A stretch of DNA of 64,000 nucleotides. It comes from an uncultured Bacteroidota bacterium (GTDB taxonomy: Bacteria > Bacteroidota > Bacteroidia > Flavobacteriales > Flavobacteriaceae). Location: positions 62,001-126,000 of the forward strand of contig CACPQA010000001.1 in NCBI GenBank assembly GCA_902635965.1. Direction: 5' to 3'. Both the position numbers and the translations under genes were made by a program. Below, piece after piece: positions 26,127 to 36,251 of the stretch. Numbering within the stretch: the first letter of the stretch is position 1; every line of letters begins with the position of its first letter. The notes under the pieces were generated by a model. It worked only from the letters and a program-made list of their open reading frames with translations, ran no database searches and had not been told where the DNA came from.

Positions 26127-27198
26127 AAAATAAATTTAAAAAAATTAAAAAAATTGAATGATCATTTTTGAAATCTGACTTTTTTAAGTCTAAACTAAAT
26201 AACATAAATTTAGTTTTGGTTTTCCAATTATTGTATTCAGATTTTATTAAATCTAAATATTTAAAGTCAATTTTTTTTTCGAAATTTCTTCCTCTTTTCT
26301 TTATGTTTTTTAAAATATACTTTGTATCTCGATCCAAAAGAATTACAACTTCAGGTTTGATAAAAAATTTAGAACAATTATTAAAATCACTTTGAAATTT
26401 AATGAATTCAAATTTTGTCATAGTTTTTTTTGCAAAAATTATTGACTTATGAGCCAAGTAGTCAAAAATTTGGGGATATTTTTTTTTGTTTTTAAATTCT
26501 TTATGTTGATCCAATCTAAGTTCTAAGAAAGATTTTTCTGTTTCAAAGGCATTTTGAGCAGGATTATTATAAAACTTTTCAAGATTTATTTCTTTAAACT
26601 GTTCTAAAATTATTTCTCCAGATAATGCTTCAGATAATTTCCTTGAAAACTCTGTTTTCCCCACTCCTATTAATCCCTCTATTGCAATAACTTTTTTTAT
26701 TTCTGGTATATATACTTTTTGTTCTACTTTTTTTGGAATGACAGTATCTTTAGAACTCTCTAACAATGTCTGGATGGACTTTCCATTTCTGGGATCTATA
26801 AATTTGTCACAGATTTCTAGTAATGGATAGAGAACAAAGTTTCTCTCATGCATATTTTCATGAGGTATGTGCAGTTCTTTGTCATTTATTATTAGATTTT
26901 TGTAATAAACGATATCGATATCAATTTTTCTTGATTTTGATTTTCTGTCAGATGATCTGACCCTGCCAAGATATTTTTCAATATCTAAAAGTTTTTTAAG
27001 TAGAGATTTTGGTCGTAAATCAGTATTAATTTCTACACATATATTATAAAAAGGATTTCCTTTAAAACCCATTGCGGGTGTCTCATAAATTCTTGAAATA
27101 TTTTTAACTTTCGATATCCTGTAAGATATCAACCCCACAGCTAGTTGTAAAAAACTTAACCTATCTCCGAGATTACTTCCTATAGATAAATAAATCAT
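26116..27198 (-). CDS. folK: FolK (HPPK) fused to a deoxynucleoside kinase domain
   Basis: A 360-residue two-domain protein. Residues 1-150 are 6-hydroxymethyl-7,8-dihydropterin pyrophosphokinase, with IYLSIGSNLGDR, YETPAMGFKGNPFYN, LGRVRSSDRKSKSRKIDIDI and HIPHENMHERNFVL, making the pterin pyrophosphate for folate synthesis. From residue 170 there is a deoxynucleoside-kinase-like domain starting with P-loop GLIGVGKT (175-182). The fusion is known in Bacteroidota. The kinase domain keeps its P-loop and an EQF motif near 205, but its substrate is unknown. Confidence 0.9.
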   Translation of the reverse strand: MIYLSIGSNLGDRLSFLQLAVGLISYRISKVKNISRIYETPAMGFKGNPFYNICVEINTDLRPKSLLKKLLDIEKYLGRVRSSDRKSKSRKIDIDIVYYKNLIINDKELHIPHENMHERNFVLYPLLEICDKFIDPRNGKSIQTLLESSKDTVIPKKVEQKVYIPEIKKVIAIEGLIGVGKTEFSRKLSEALSGEIILEQFKEINLEKFYNNPAQNAFETEKSFLELRLDQHKEFKNKKKYPQIFDYLAHKSIIFAKKTMTKFEFIKFQSDFNNCSKFFIKPEVVILLDRDTKYILKNIKKRGRNFEKKIDFKYLDLIKSEYNNWKTKTKFMLFSLDLKKSDFKNDHSIFLIFLNLFFKN

Positions 27199-27243
27199 GT
27201 CTTAAAATTATTTTAAAAAGTAAATATTTTGGTTTGAGTTTTA

Positions 27244-27273
27244 TTTGATATTAAATAAAAAACTTAATCTTTG
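27244..27273 (+). promoter_or_regulatory. Promoter of the sppA operon
   Basis: TTTG at 27244-27247 and AATCTTTG at 27266-27273 are separated by 18 bp, close to the Bacteroidota sigma consensus TTTG-N19-TAnnTTTG, with one mismatch in the -7 box. The predicted transcript start is about 35 bp before the sppA ATG at 27316. Confidence 0.6.
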
Positions 27274-27315
27274 CATAAATTTATTACCATAAGCAATATA
27301 AATTTCATTTGATTA

Positions 27316-29085
27316 ATGAATTTTTTTAGAAATTTTTTAGCTTCATTTCTTGGATCAATAACCGCCTTGTTTTTCATAATATCTTTAGGATTTTTTATAT
27401 TGGCTGGAATTGCATCTGTTGCAACCTTTGACAAAAACGTAATTCAAGGTGGAATATCCTCAAACAGTATTTTAAATCTGGATTTAGATAAAGACGTCTA
27501 TGACAATATTCCTGTCACTCAAGAATTTGAGGAAATTTTAGGAGTTTCTCCAGAGATTATAAAATTTCTTGATTTAATTAACGCGATAGAATTAGCTAGC
27601 GATAACGAAAATATCAAGGGAATCAACTTAAAAAGCCAATCTCCAAAAATGGGTTGGTCCCAAACTTTAACAATAAGAAAAGCACTTCAGAAGTTTAAGG
27701 ATAAAGGAAAATTTATTTATTGCTATGGTGATTTTTTTTCTCAAAAAGGATACTACCTAGCATCCGTTTCAGATTCAGTTTTTTTAAATCCCATGGGAAA
27801 CATTGAATTAAGAGGTCTTGGTGCAGAGGTGCTTTATTACAAAGATTTACAAGAAAAATATGGATTTAAAATGGAAGTTGTCAGACACGGCAAATACAAA
27901 AGTGCGGTGGAACCATATCTGGATAATAAAATGAGTGATGCAAATAGAAATCAAATAAAGTCCCTTTTGAATTCTATTTGGGACGGAATAGGAAGTCAAA
28001 TTAAATTTTCCAGAAAAATTTCATCAGTGGACTTTAACAAAATCGTAGATGATTTAGATGCAACCTTCCCAGAAAATGCTCATGATAATAATATTATAGA
28101 TGGTATTTTATCGAAAACTCAATATGAACACAAGTTAAAAAAAGTATTGGGGATTGAGTCTGATGAAAAATTAAATAATGTTTCTTATGTGCAAATGAAA
28201 AATAGCTACAATTCTAAAAAAGGAACACGAAATCAAATTGCAGTTATTTATGCTCAGGGTCCTATTATATATGGAGAAGGAAATGAGAGGAACATTGGCC
28301 AAGAAATCTTTTCAAAAACAATAAGGAAAATCAAAAAAAGTAAAAGAATTAAAGCCGTGGTTCTGAGAATTGACTCTCCTGGTGGCGTGGCACTCACATC
28401 TGAAATAATTTGGAATGAATTAATCGAATTAAAAAAGGAAAAACCTATTGTGGTCTCTATGGGGAATGTTGCGGCTTCTGGAGGTTATTATTTATCTACT
28501 GTAGCTGACAAAGTATTTGCTAATGATTTTACAATTACAGGATCAATTGGAGTTTTTGCCATGGTTCCAAATATTGCTGAATTTTCAAAAGGAATTGGAA
28601 TTAATGCAGAACAAGTAGAGACTAACAAGAATTCCATTTTTTATACACCATTTGAGAAGCCTACACAAAAATTTCAATTAGATGTAAAAAAGAACATAGA
28701 AAATATTTATGAAATGTTTAAAAAACGTGTCTCTGATGGGAGAAACATTTCTATGGACGAAGTTGAAGGGTTAGCCCAAGGCAGAGTTTGGTCAGGAGAG
28801 CAAGCTTTAAAAAATGGTCTAGCAAATGAAGAAGGAGACATAAAAGATGCTATCAATGCCGCAGCAGAATTAGCTGATTTGGGCAATGACTTTAATATTA
28901 CTTCTTATCCAAAAATTGAACCTGAAATAAATGATATTTTATCAGTAATGATTCCTTTTAATTCATCAATATCTGAATTTTTAAATGCAACAACGGATTT
29001 AGATCCCGTTATACAATCAATAAGCAATAAAGAAAAAAAGCCAATAATTTTTATAAGTCAACTTTTTAACTTAGATATAAGATAG
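27316..29085 (+). CDS. sppA: Signal peptide peptidase SppA, 67K type
   Basis: A 589-residue inner-membrane serine protease with an N-terminal anchor helix (about residues 12-38) and two tandem S49 domains. The dyad is split as in E. coli SppA: the general-base Lys195 in HGKYKSAVEP of the first domain, and the nucleophile Ser388 in GNVAASGGYY of the second. LRIDSPGGVAL precedes it. It degrades cleaved signal peptides and other membrane-associated peptides from the periplasmic side. It is first in a plus-strand operon with yhhQ (2-bp gap) and the RluF-like gene. Confidence 0.95.
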   Translation: MNFFRNFLASFLGSITALFFIISLGFFILAGIASVATFDKNVIQGGISSNSILNLDLDKDVYDNIPVTQEFEEILGVSPEIIKFLDLINAIELASDNENIKGINLKSQSPKMGWSQTLTIRKALQKFKDKGKFIYCYGDFFSQKGYYLASVSDSVFLNPMGNIELRGLGAEVLYYKDLQEKYGFKMEVVRHGKYKSAVEPYLDNKMSDANRNQIKSLLNSIWDGIGSQIKFSRKISSVDFNKIVDDLDATFPENAHDNNIIDGILSKTQYEHKLKKVLGIESDEKLNNVSYVQMKNSYNSKKGTRNQIAVIYAQGPIIYGEGNERNIGQEIFSKTIRKIKKSKRIKAVVLRIDSPGGVALTSEIIWNELIELKKEKPIVVSMGNVAASGGYYLSTVADKVFANDFTITGSIGVFAMVPNIAEFSKGIGINAEQVETNKNSIFYTPFEKPTQKFQLDVKKNIENIYEMFKKRVSDGRNISMDEVEGLAQGRVWSGEQALKNGLANEEGDIKDAINAAAELADLGNDFNITSYPKIEPEINDILSVMIPFNSSISEFLNATTDLDPVIQSISNKEKKPIIFISQLFNLDIR

Positions 29086-29087
29086 TC

Positions 29088-29792
29088 TTGAGTTCAGAAA
29101 ATAAATTATTAGCACAGAAATTATATTTTTTCCTTAGCTCGATTTTCATTACTGCTTTGGTAGTTTCTAATCTTATTTTTCAGAAATTTTTTTCATGGTA
29201 CCCCTTTAATTTTCAAGTTTTTGGAATAAAACTTTTTGAATTATCTGTTGGAGTCCTTCCGTATCCTATTACATTTTTGATAACAGATATTATTTCTGAA
29301 ATATTCGGAAAAAGAAAGGCTAATCAAGTGGTTGTTATGGGTATTGTATCTTCAATCTTTTCAATAGGTCTTCTTCTATTGGGTGATATTTTACCAGCGA
29401 ATAGCTCATCACCAATTGATGATGAAACTTTTAATTTAGTTTTTTCTGCTTCACCTTTAGCTGTTTTAGCTTCAATGTCCGCTTATTTGATAGCACAGTT
29501 TTTAGATATAAGAATTTATCATTTTTGGAAACAACTAACCAAAGGGAAATACCTTTGGCTAAGGAATAATTTTTCTACCTTTTCATCGCAAATAATTGAT
29601 TCAACAACAGTTATAGCACTTCTATGTTTCTTCGATATTTTAACTTGGGATTTATTTTTGGGTTTGGTTATTTCGAGTATAATTTTTAAAATGATAGTGG
29701 CAATAATTGATACACCTCTTTTGTATTTATTAGTAGGATTAATTCGAAAAAAGTTTCATCTTGGGATTAATGATGAAATTGAAATTGATTAA
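29088..29792 (+). CDS. yhhQ: Queuosine precursor transporter, YhhQ/VUT family
   Basis: A 234-residue membrane protein with about six helices. The TTG at 29088, 2 bp after the sppA stop, is the likely start; no in-frame ATG lies close. The family signature is the VLPYPITFLITDIISEIFGKRKA stretch around residues 52-75 (shortened here: PITFLITDIISEIFGK). Members import preQ1 or preQ0 for queuosine synthesis. The C-terminal helices end in a charged cytoplasmic tail. Operon position between sppA and a pseudouridine synthase gene fits RNA-modification context. Confidence 0.87.
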   Translation: MSSENKLLAQKLYFFLSSIFITALVVSNLIFQKFFSWYPFNFQVFGIKLFELSVGVLPYPITFLITDIISEIFGKRKANQVVVMGIVSSIFSIGLLLLGDILPANSSSPIDDETFNLVFSASPLAVLASMSAYLIAQFLDIRIYHFWKQLTKGKYLWLRNNFSTFSSQIIDSTTVIALLCFFDILTWDLFLGLVISSIIFKMIVAIIDTPLLYLLVGLIRKKFHLGINDEIEID

Positions 29793-29809
29793 TTAAAGTT
29801 GGTTTTTTT

Positions 29810-30496
29810 ATGAGAATTAATAAATATTTAAGTCAAATTGGGATTTGTTCTAGAAGAGAGGCGGATAAACTTATTGATTCTGATAGAGTAAAAGTCAATA
29901 ATGAAATAGCTGAGTTAGGGACCAAAATAAAAAAAGGAGACAAAATAACTATTGATAATAAAGAGATAATTGAACCAAAGAAAAAAAAAACAATTTTAAT
30001 AGCATTTAATAAGCCAAAAGGCATAGTATGTACTACGAATAGGTCGGTGGAAAAAAATAACATTATAGATTATATTAATTTCCCTGAAAGAATTTTTCCG
30101 ATTGGAAGGCTGGATAAGCTTTCTGAAGGGTTAATTTTTTTAACAAATGATGGCACATTAGTCAATAAAATTTTACGCTCAAGAAACAATAAGGAAAAAG
30201 AGTATTTGGTCGAGGTTGATAAAATAATAACCATAAATTTTATTAGACAGATGAGTAACGGAATCCCGATTTTGAACATTATTACAAAGAAATGTAAGTT
30301 AGTTAAAGTTTCTACCACCACATTTAAAATAATTCTAACTCAGGGTTTAAATAGACAGATAAGAAGAATGTGTGAATTTTTAGGATATAAAGTAGTCAGT
30401 CTTAAAAGAACTAGAATTATGAATATTAAGCTAGATGTTGAAACCGGGAAATGGAGACATTTGTCAAGCCGTGAATTAGATTCATTAAATAATTAA
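29810..30496 (+). CDS. rluF: Pseudouridine synthase, RsuA/RluF family
   Basis: A 228-residue protein. An S4 RNA-binding domain covers residues 1-50 (MRINKYLSQIGICSRREADK), and the catalytic domain follows with the active-site Asp102 in GRLDKLSEGLIFL and the C-terminal GLNRQIRRMCEFLGY motif. The LKRTRIMNIKL segment is close to RluF/RluB. It isomerises a uridine in 23S rRNA. The exact position modified (RluF 2604 or RluB 2605) cannot be fixed from sequence. It converges on the DUF2797 gene, with one base between. Confidence 0.85.
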   Translation: MRINKYLSQIGICSRREADKLIDSDRVKVNNEIAELGTKIKKGDKITIDNKEIIEPKKKKTILIAFNKPKGIVCTTNRSVEKNNIIDYINFPERIFPIGRLDKLSEGLIFLTNDGTLVNKILRSRNNKEKEYLVEVDKIITINFIRQMSNGIPILNIITKKCKLVKVSTTTFKIILTQGLNRQIRRMCEFLGYKVVSLKRTRIMNIKLDVETGKWRHLSSRELDSLNN

Positions 30497-30497
30497 A

Positions 30498-31292
30498 TTA
30501 TTCAATATCAATTTCAACTCTCAAACCTTCATTACCTCTTATATTAAATACTGTCGAATCCTCAAAAATTAAATATTGACCTTTGATGCCTGTTAATTTA
30601 CCTGAATAATGCAAGGATTTTTTTAAGTTAAGGCTGTTAATTTTATCTGGATACCTGATTACGGGAAAATTAATTTCTTTATAAATTCTTGGTTGAAGTG
30701 AATAAGCTTTTAAGTTATCTTCAATATTGTTATCTACAAATTTTTCAGCTTCACTAAAGTTGAGACTTTGGTCAGATACTGATGAAAGCATTTTTCTCCA
30801 ATTAGTTTTATCAGAAAAACTTTTCTTAAGTATCACTTCACAAGTACCTGCTAGATACCTGTTTGGGAATTCAAATATTGCTAAAGCTCTATCCGCTCCC
30901 TGATCAATCCACCTCGTAATTAGCTGAGACTTTCTAGTAACTCCCACTTTAATATGACTTGAAATTGCAAAATATACAATGTGAGGTTGAAGTTGAATTT
31001 TTTTTTCATATTCCAAATTTCTATCCTCAATACCCAAATGAGCTTTGCTCATCTCCGGCTTCATTATCCATTCCCCTGCAAGCGGTGTATTAAAAAAGCA
31101 TTTTCTACAAAATCCTTGTCTAAAAACTTCTACTTCTTCGAGGCAAGAAAGGCATTGATATCCGATAAATTTTAAACTTATTTTCTTTTCAAGGCATTGA
31201 TTGAAGTTGATTATATGGTCTTTAAAGTCCAAATAATATTTGACCTCATCGTCAATTTCGGTGTACATTTTCTTTAAAACCCCAGAAAACAT
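30498..31292 (-). CDS. DUF2797 zinc-ribbon protein
   Basis: A 264-residue cytoplasmic protein with a four-cysteine zinc ribbon near the N-terminus (Cys47-x-x-Cys50 and Cys62-x-x-Cys65) followed by the DUF2797 core, with HIVYFAIS, HIKVGVTRKSQLITRWIDQG and CEVILKK motifs. The core resembles GIY-YIG-like folds, but I see no proven nuclease residues. Function unknown. It is divergent from the GH3 gene with a short gap and converges on the pseudouridine synthase gene. Confidence 0.8.
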   Translation of the reverse strand: MFSGVLKKMYTEIDDEVKYYLDFKDHIINFNQCLEKKISLKFIGYQCLSCLEEVEVFRQGFCRKCFFNTPLAGEWIMKPEMSKAHLGIEDRNLEYEKKIQLQPHIVYFAISSHIKVGVTRKSQLITRWIDQGADRALAIFEFPNRYLAGTCEVILKKSFSDKTNWRKMLSSVSDQSLNFSEAEKFVDNNIEDNLKAYSLQPRIYKEINFPVIRYPDKINSLNLKKSLHYSGKLTGIKGQYLIFEDSTVFNIRGNEGLRVEIDIE

Positions 31293-31330
31293 TAGTAACT
31301 TTTTTAATTTTGTTTAAATATATAATAAAT

Positions 31331-32839
31331 ATGCCTTTTCCATTATTTAATTCAATTGCTAGTTGGTTCCTAAAAAAAAGAATTCATCAAATTGAGCTGT
31401 TTTTAAAATATCCTGTTGAAGTCCAACAAGAGGTTTTAATGGATTTGATAAGTTTCGCTAAAAACACTAAAATGGGATACAAATATGATTTTACCTCAAT
31501 CAAGAGCTACACTGAGTTTAAAGAAAGAGTTCCAATTAGGTCTTATGAAGAAATAGCAGAGGACATTAATAAAAGTAGAGAAGGAGAAGATAATTTATTT
31601 TGGCCGACCAAGATTAAATGGTACGCAAAGTCAAGTGGAACAACTGATTCTAGAAGTAAATTTATTCCTGTAAGTACAGAAGCCCTTGAAAATTGTCATT
31701 ATAAAGCAGGTAAAGACATGTTATCTCTATATATAAATAACAACACTAATACACAGCTCTTTACAGGAAAAAGTCTCAGGCTTGGGGGTAGTCAAGAGTT
31801 GCATCAAAATCAACAAAATTATTTTGGAGATTTATCTTCAATAATAATTGATAATATGCCATTATGGGCAGAAATAAACAGTACTCCAAGCATGAGGGTG
31901 TCTTTAATGCCTGACTGGGATAGTAAAATAAAAGCAATCCTAAATGAATCTCTTTCAGAAAATGTCACGAGTTTGGTGGGTGTCCCTTCATGGATGCTGG
32001 TACTTCTTAATCAAGGATTAAAAAAAATGGATAAATCTGACATATTTGATATATGGCCTAATGTAGAAGTATATTTTCATGGAGGTGTTAGCTTTAGACC
32101 TTACAAAAATCAATATGATCAAATATTTTCTTCTAATCCAATTCACTACTATGAGATATACAACGCTTCAGAAGGATTTTTTGCAATTCAGGATCAGAAT
32201 GATTCAGATGATCTTTTGCTTATGCTAGACTATGGTATTTTTTATGAGTTTATACCAGTTAATCGAGAAAAAGAGTCTATTATTCAAATTCAAGATGTTA
32301 AATTATTTGTTGAATACGAGTTGGTAATTACTACCAACGGAGGATTGTGGAGGTACAGGATTGGTGATGTTATCAGGTTTACTTCTCTTTCTCCTTATAG
32401 AATTCAGATTACTGGTAGAACTAAACATTTTATCAATGCATTTGGAGAAGAGGTCGTAGTTGAAAATACAGATAGAGCAATAGAAGAAGCGTCAGTACAA
32501 ACAGGGGTAAAGATAGTTGATTATACCGTAGCTCCTATATATATCAGCAATAGCAATTCAAGAGGTTCTCATGAGTGGTTAATTGAATTTAAAGATATGC
32601 CTAATAATTTAGACATGTTTGCTAAAATGCTTGACCAAAAATTAAGAGAGCTTAACTCTGATTACGATGCAAAAAGGTACAAGAACATTACAATGAGTAG
32701 CCCGAAAATTAGTGTAGCACAGAGTGGTTTATTTGATAGATGGCAGAGAAATAGTAATAGGATAGGAGGTCAGCACAAAATTCAAAGGCTATCAAATGAT
32801 AGAAAGTTTATTGAAAATCTTCTAAAAATTGATTTCTAA
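31331..32839 (+). CDS. GH3 auxin-responsive-family acyl-adenylating protein
   Basis: A 502-residue GH3-family protein from the ATG at 31331; a TTG at 31310 would add seven residues without support. It has the GH3 ATP-binding motif [15 protein letters not shown] near residue 105, [13 protein letters not shown] near 280 and [15 protein letters not shown] near 345. Plant GH3 enzymes conjugate amino acids to hormones by adenylation. The bacterial members common in Bacteroidota have no established substrate. Its 3' end overlaps that of clpX by 4 bp on the opposite strand. Confidence 0.87.
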   Translation: MPFPLFNSIASWFLKKRIHQIELFLKYPVEVQQEVLMDLISFAKNTKMGYKYDFTSIKSYTEFKERVPIRSYEEIAEDINKSREGEDNLFWPTKIKWYAKSSGTTDSRSKFIPVSTEALENCHYKAGKDMLSLYINNNTNTQLFTGKSLRLGGSQELHQNQQNYFGDLSSIIIDNMPLWAEINSTPSMRVSLMPDWDSKIKAILNESLSENVTSLVGVPSWMLVLLNQGLKKMDKSDIFDIWPNVEVYFHGGVSFRPYKNQYDQIFSSNPIHYYEIYNASEGFFAIQDQNDSDDLLLMLDYGIFYEFIPVNREKESIIQIQDVKLFVEYELVITTNGGLWRYRIGDVIRFTSLSPYRIQITGRTKHFINAFGEEVVVENTDRAIEEASVQTGVKIVDYTVAPIYISNSNSRGSHEWLIEFKDMPNNLDMFAKMLDQKLRELNSDYDAKRYKNITMSSPKISVAQSGLFDRWQRNSNRIGGQHKIQRLSNDRKFIENLLKIDF

Positions 32840-34059
32840 GAAACAGCTCTTAAATCTGGGAATGTTGTTTTTTTAAGTTGTGAGTGGGCATATGATCTTG
32901 TGACCTTTAAATATTTAATTTCAGATCCTGGGAGTTCAAACATTGCATGGTTTAAAATTAGTTCACAAAGAGACCTTAGTCCCCTTGCACCTAGATTAAA
33001 TGAAAGTGCATTTTCAACTATATAGTCCAATGCGCCCTTAGTGAATTCAAGTTTTATACCATCAATTTCAAATAATTTAATGTATTGTTTTGTAATTGCA
33101 TTTTTAGGTTCTGTTAAAATTGATCTAAGAGTTTTTTTATCTAATGGATTCATATGAGTTATTACTGGAAGACGCCCAATAATTTCAGGAATCAAACCGA
33201 ACGAACGAACATCTTTAGGATTAATTTGCTCTAGCAAATTAGAAAAGTCTATGTGGTCAGTTGTCTTTTTTGACTTAAACCCAATAGATTTTAAGTTCAA
33301 TCTCTTATTTATTTCTCTTTCAATCCCGTCAAATGCTCCTCCAGCGATAAATAATATGTTCGATGTATCTACTTCTATGAATTTTTGATCGGGGTGCTTA
33401 CGACCTCCTTTTGGTGGAACATTAACTAATGTTCCTTCTAATAACTTTAGAAGTGCTTGTTGTACTCCCTCTCCAGATACATCTCTTGTTATAGAAGGAT
33501 TATCGCTTTTTCTTGCAATTTTATCAATTTCATCAATAAAAACAATTCCCTTTTGAGCACTATCAACATCATAATCTGCAGCTTGTAGAAGTCTCGTCAA
33601 AATACTTTCTACATCTTCTCCAACATAACCAGCCTCAGTTAGTATTGTTGCGTCAACTATTGCCAGAGGTAACTTTAACATCTTAGAAATTGTTTGAGCA
33701 AGAAGAGTTTTCCCAGTTCCCGTTTGTCCAACAATTAGAACATTACTTTTCTGTATTTCAATAGAATCATCAATATCTTTGTTAATAATTCTTTTATAAT
33801 GGTTATAAACTGCCACTGACAAAACTTTCTTTGCATAGTTTTGCCCGATTACGTACTGATCTAAGTATGATTTGATCTTAACTGGAGATTCTAAACTGAA
33901 TGATGGTTTTGTATTTTCGTTACTTTTACTTTCATTGAGCACAATCCCATTAGCCTGCTCAACACACTGATCACATATATGTGCATCGAGCCCAGCAATT
34001 AAAACTTCTGTTTGAGTTTTTAATCTTCCACAAAAAGAGCATGAAAGTTCTTCACCCAT
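32836..34059 (-). CDS. clpX: ATP-dependent Clp protease ATPase subunit ClpX
   Basis: A 407-residue AAA+ unfoldase. The N-terminal zinc-binding domain has Cys7, Cys10, Cys29 and Cys32 (CSFC...CDQC). The Walker A motif is GQTGTGKT, Walker B is [10 protein letters not shown], and the pore loop lies in the [10 protein letters not shown] stretch. An [19 protein letters not shown] motif and the C-terminal small domain with LGARGLR follow. It delivers substrates to ClpP, which is encoded 4 bp upstream in the tig-clpP-clpX operon. Confidence 0.97.
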   Translation of the reverse strand: MGEELSCSFCGRLKTQTEVLIAGLDAHICDQCVEQANGIVLNESKSNENTKPSFSLESPVKIKSYLDQYVIGQNYAKKVLSVAVYNHYKRIINKDIDDSIEIQKSNVLIVGQTGTGKTLLAQTISKMLKLPLAIVDATILTEAGYVGEDVESILTRLLQAADYDVDSAQKGIVFIDEIDKIARKSDNPSITRDVSGEGVQQALLKLLEGTLVNVPPKGGRKHPDQKFIEVDTSNILFIAGGAFDGIEREINKRLNLKSIGFKSKKTTDHIDFSNLLEQINPKDVRSFGLIPEIIGRLPVITHMNPLDKKTLRSILTEPKNAITKQYIKLFEIDGIKLEFTKGALDYIVENALSFNLGARGLRSLCELILNHAMFELPGSEIKYLKVTRSYAHSQLKKTTFPDLRAVS

Positions 34060-34063
34060 AGTC

Positions 34064-34720
34064 TCATTTTTTTAATACTTCATCAACCATTCCATATGAT
34101 TTAGCTTCTTGAGCTTTCATCCAGTAATCTCTATCACTGTCTTTATTAACTTTTTCAATTTTTTGACCACTGTGCTTAGCGATAATTTGATAAAGTTCAT
34201 CTTTTAACTTTAAAATTTCACGGGCTGTTATCTCAATGTCAGAAGCTTGTCCTTGCGCACCCCCAAGAGGTTGATGTATCATTACACGGGCGTGGGGAAG
34301 AGCGGATCTCTTCTTAGATGCACCGGCACACAAAAGAACTGCTCCCATGGAGGCAGCCATTCCTGTACAAATAGTTGCTACATCAGGCGAAATATATTGC
34401 ATTGTGTCATAAATCCCTAAACCTGCATAAACACCTCCACCTGGCGAATTAATGTAAAGCTGTATATCTCTTTTCGAATCGACGCTTTGTAAAAATAAAA
34501 GTTGTGCCTGAATTATATTTGCCACTTGGTCATTGATTGCAGTTCCTAAAAACATCACTCTATCCATCATTAATCTAGAGAAAACATCCATTTGAGCAAC
34601 ATTAAGCTGTCTTTCTTCAATAATATATGGGGTCATACTACTAACTATTTGATCGTAATACATGGAGTTAATACCATGTTTCTTTGTAGCAAATTTTTTA
34701 AATTCCTTTCTATAATTCAT
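34064..34720 (-). CDS. clpP: ATP-dependent Clp protease proteolytic subunit ClpP
   Basis: A 218-residue serine protease. The triad is Ser124 ([12 protein letters not shown]), His149 (VMIHQPLGG) and Asp198 (DSDRDYWM), with the usual [10 protein letters not shown] stretch at 91-100. The N-terminal 25 residues may be a propeptide. It forms the tetradecameric chamber used by ClpX. It lies 31 bp after trigger factor and 4 bp before clpX. Confidence 0.97.
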   Translation of the reverse strand: MNYRKEFKKFATKKHGINSMYYDQIVSSMTPYIIEERQLNVAQMDVFSRLMMDRVMFLGTAINDQVANIIQAQLLFLQSVDSKRDIQLYINSPGGGVYAGLGIYDTMQYISPDVATICTGMAASMGAVLLCAGASKKRSALPHARVMIHQPLGGAQGQASDIEITAREILKLKDELYQIIAKHSGQKIEKVNKDSDRDYWMKAQEAKSYGMVDEVLKK

Positions 34721-34751
34721 AATTGATAATATTAACTAAAATTAAACATTT

Positions 34752-36080
34752 TTATTGTGTAGTTGGATAAGCGATTTTAATAAAGGCATCATAGGTTAAT
34801 TTTTTGGTTTTAAATTTTATGCTTTCTTTGAAGAAAGTAAGTAACTTCTCTGTTTTGACTTGTTCGATAATTCTTTTTCTTTCCTCTTCATTTTTTAATA
34901 TTCTCTCAATCATTTGTTCAATTTCTTGTTCACCACCCTTTTTACCTATTTGCCCAAATTGACTTAAAAAAATTTTTTTAGCAAAATTTTTAATTTCCTT
35001 TTCCTCAACTTCCAAATTATTTTGGTTGATAATTTCTTCTTCGATAAGTTGATATCTTAAACCTTTTTCAGATTTTTCAAATTCTTCTGTTGCATTTTCA
35101 AGAGTAATTTCCTTTTGACTCCTTTTTTGTAACCATTTTATTAAAAATTTTCTAGGAAGATTAAATTTTACCTTTTCAATTAATTCCTTTGTAACATCAT
35201 TTAAAAATTTTTGATCAGATTGTTGATCATATTGAGACTGGACGGACTTTTTAATTTCCTCTTTAAATTTAGCTAAAGTTTTGATTGACTTATTTGGGTA
35301 TATTTTTTCGAAAAAGGATTCTTTTAAACTGGCTTTAACCCTTTTTTGTATTGATAATAATTTTGCTTCAATGTTAATTTTTGAATTTTTTATTTCTTCA
35401 ATTGTTTTATTTGAAAGACTTATTGACTGCGTTTGATCCTTAAAGAAATCCTTTAATTCAAATGTAAAAGTTTCGTTTAGATTCAATTTTCGAACTAAAC
35501 CAATTATTTTTTTGGTTTTTAATTGATTGAGTTTTAAGGTCATTTTTTTATCTATATTTTCTTCTTTGGAAGTAAATTTGAATATTAACTCGGAAGTATC
35601 TGATATTTTTTTTTCGTCTTTTAATTCACCATATTGTTGTTGGAGATAACTGATTCTCTCTTCAATAATCTTGTTTTCAATGTCTATTTTGTGATAAATC
35701 AAAGAATTTTTAAAATTTAAATTGACTTCTATATTGGGGCTTAAACCAACCTCAAATTTGAATATTAAAACATCTGCATTCCAATCAAGTTTTTCATCTA
35801 TTATGGGGATTGGATTACCCAAAATTTTAAGCTTGGACTTTATTATGTAGTTGTTGAGAGATTCACTTAAAATTTTATTAGTCTCTTCAATAACAATTGC
35901 TTTTTCATATTTTTTTCTTATCAAGGATAATGGGACATGCCCTTTTCTAAAACCAGGAAGATTAATTTTTGACTTATAATCCTTGATAACATTATCAACC
36001 TTATCCCCATAATCCTTTTTTTCAATTGAGATTGAGATGGTTGAATTTAATTTGTCTGTTTTTTTAAGATCTACTTTCAT
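34752..36080 (-). CDS. tig: Trigger factor
   Basis: A 442-residue ribosome-associated chaperone. The ribosome-binding signature GFRKGHVP is at residues 43-50. The middle domain is diverged from the FKBP-type isomerase, and the C-terminal substrate-binding helices are Lys/Glu rich, including a GKKGGEQEIEQMI stretch. It is the first gene of the tig-clpP-clpX operon and has a consensus promoter just upstream. Confidence 0.93.
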   Translation of the reverse strand: MKVDLKKTDKLNSTISISIEKKDYGDKVDNVIKDYKSKINLPGFRKGHVPLSLIRKKYEKAIVIEETNKILSESLNNYIIKSKLKILGNPIPIIDEKLDWNADVLIFKFEVGLSPNIEVNLNFKNSLIYHKIDIENKIIEERISYLQQQYGELKDEKKISDTSELIFKFTSKEENIDKKMTLKLNQLKTKKIIGLVRKLNLNETFTFELKDFFKDQTQSISLSNKTIEEIKNSKINIEAKLLSIQKRVKASLKESFFEKIYPNKSIKTLAKFKEEIKKSVQSQYDQQSDQKFLNDVTKELIEKVKFNLPRKFLIKWLQKRSQKEITLENATEEFEKSEKGLRYQLIEEEIINQNNLEVEEKEIKNFAKKIFLSQFGQIGKKGGEQEIEQMIERILKNEEERKRIIEQVKTEKLLTFFKESIKFKTKKLTYDAFIKIAYPTTQ

Positions 36081-36097
36081 TCTTAAGTGTTAGCCCG

Positions 36098-36128
36098 CAA
36101 AAATAGTGTTTTAAATTTTGTTTACAAA
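36098..36128 (-). promoter_or_regulatory. Consensus promoter of tig-clpP-clpX
   Basis: On the minus strand TTTG (36125-36128) and TATTTTTG (36098-36105) are separated by exactly 19 bp, a perfect match to the Bacteroidota primary-sigma consensus TTTG-N19-TAnnTTTG. The expected start site is about 10 bp before the trigger factor ATG at 36080, giving a very short leader. Confidence 0.75.
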
Positions 36129-36196
36129 TGCAGAATCATATTCAAATTAGTTTTAATAAAAATTCATTTCAAATAGATTTTTTTCCAAATTAATAT

Positions 36197-36204
36197 TACA
36201 TTTG
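36197..36204 (+). promoter_or_regulatory. -7 box upstream of rpsP
   Basis: TACATTTG matches the Bacteroidota -7 consensus TAnnTTTG and lies 47 bp before the rpsP ATG at 36252. No good -33 TTTG is found at the expected distance, so the assignment rests on the -7 box and position alone. Confidence 0.45.
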
Positions 36205-36251
36205 CGACCTGTATTAATAAAAATTGTCGAGAACAATAAAATTAATGTGAT

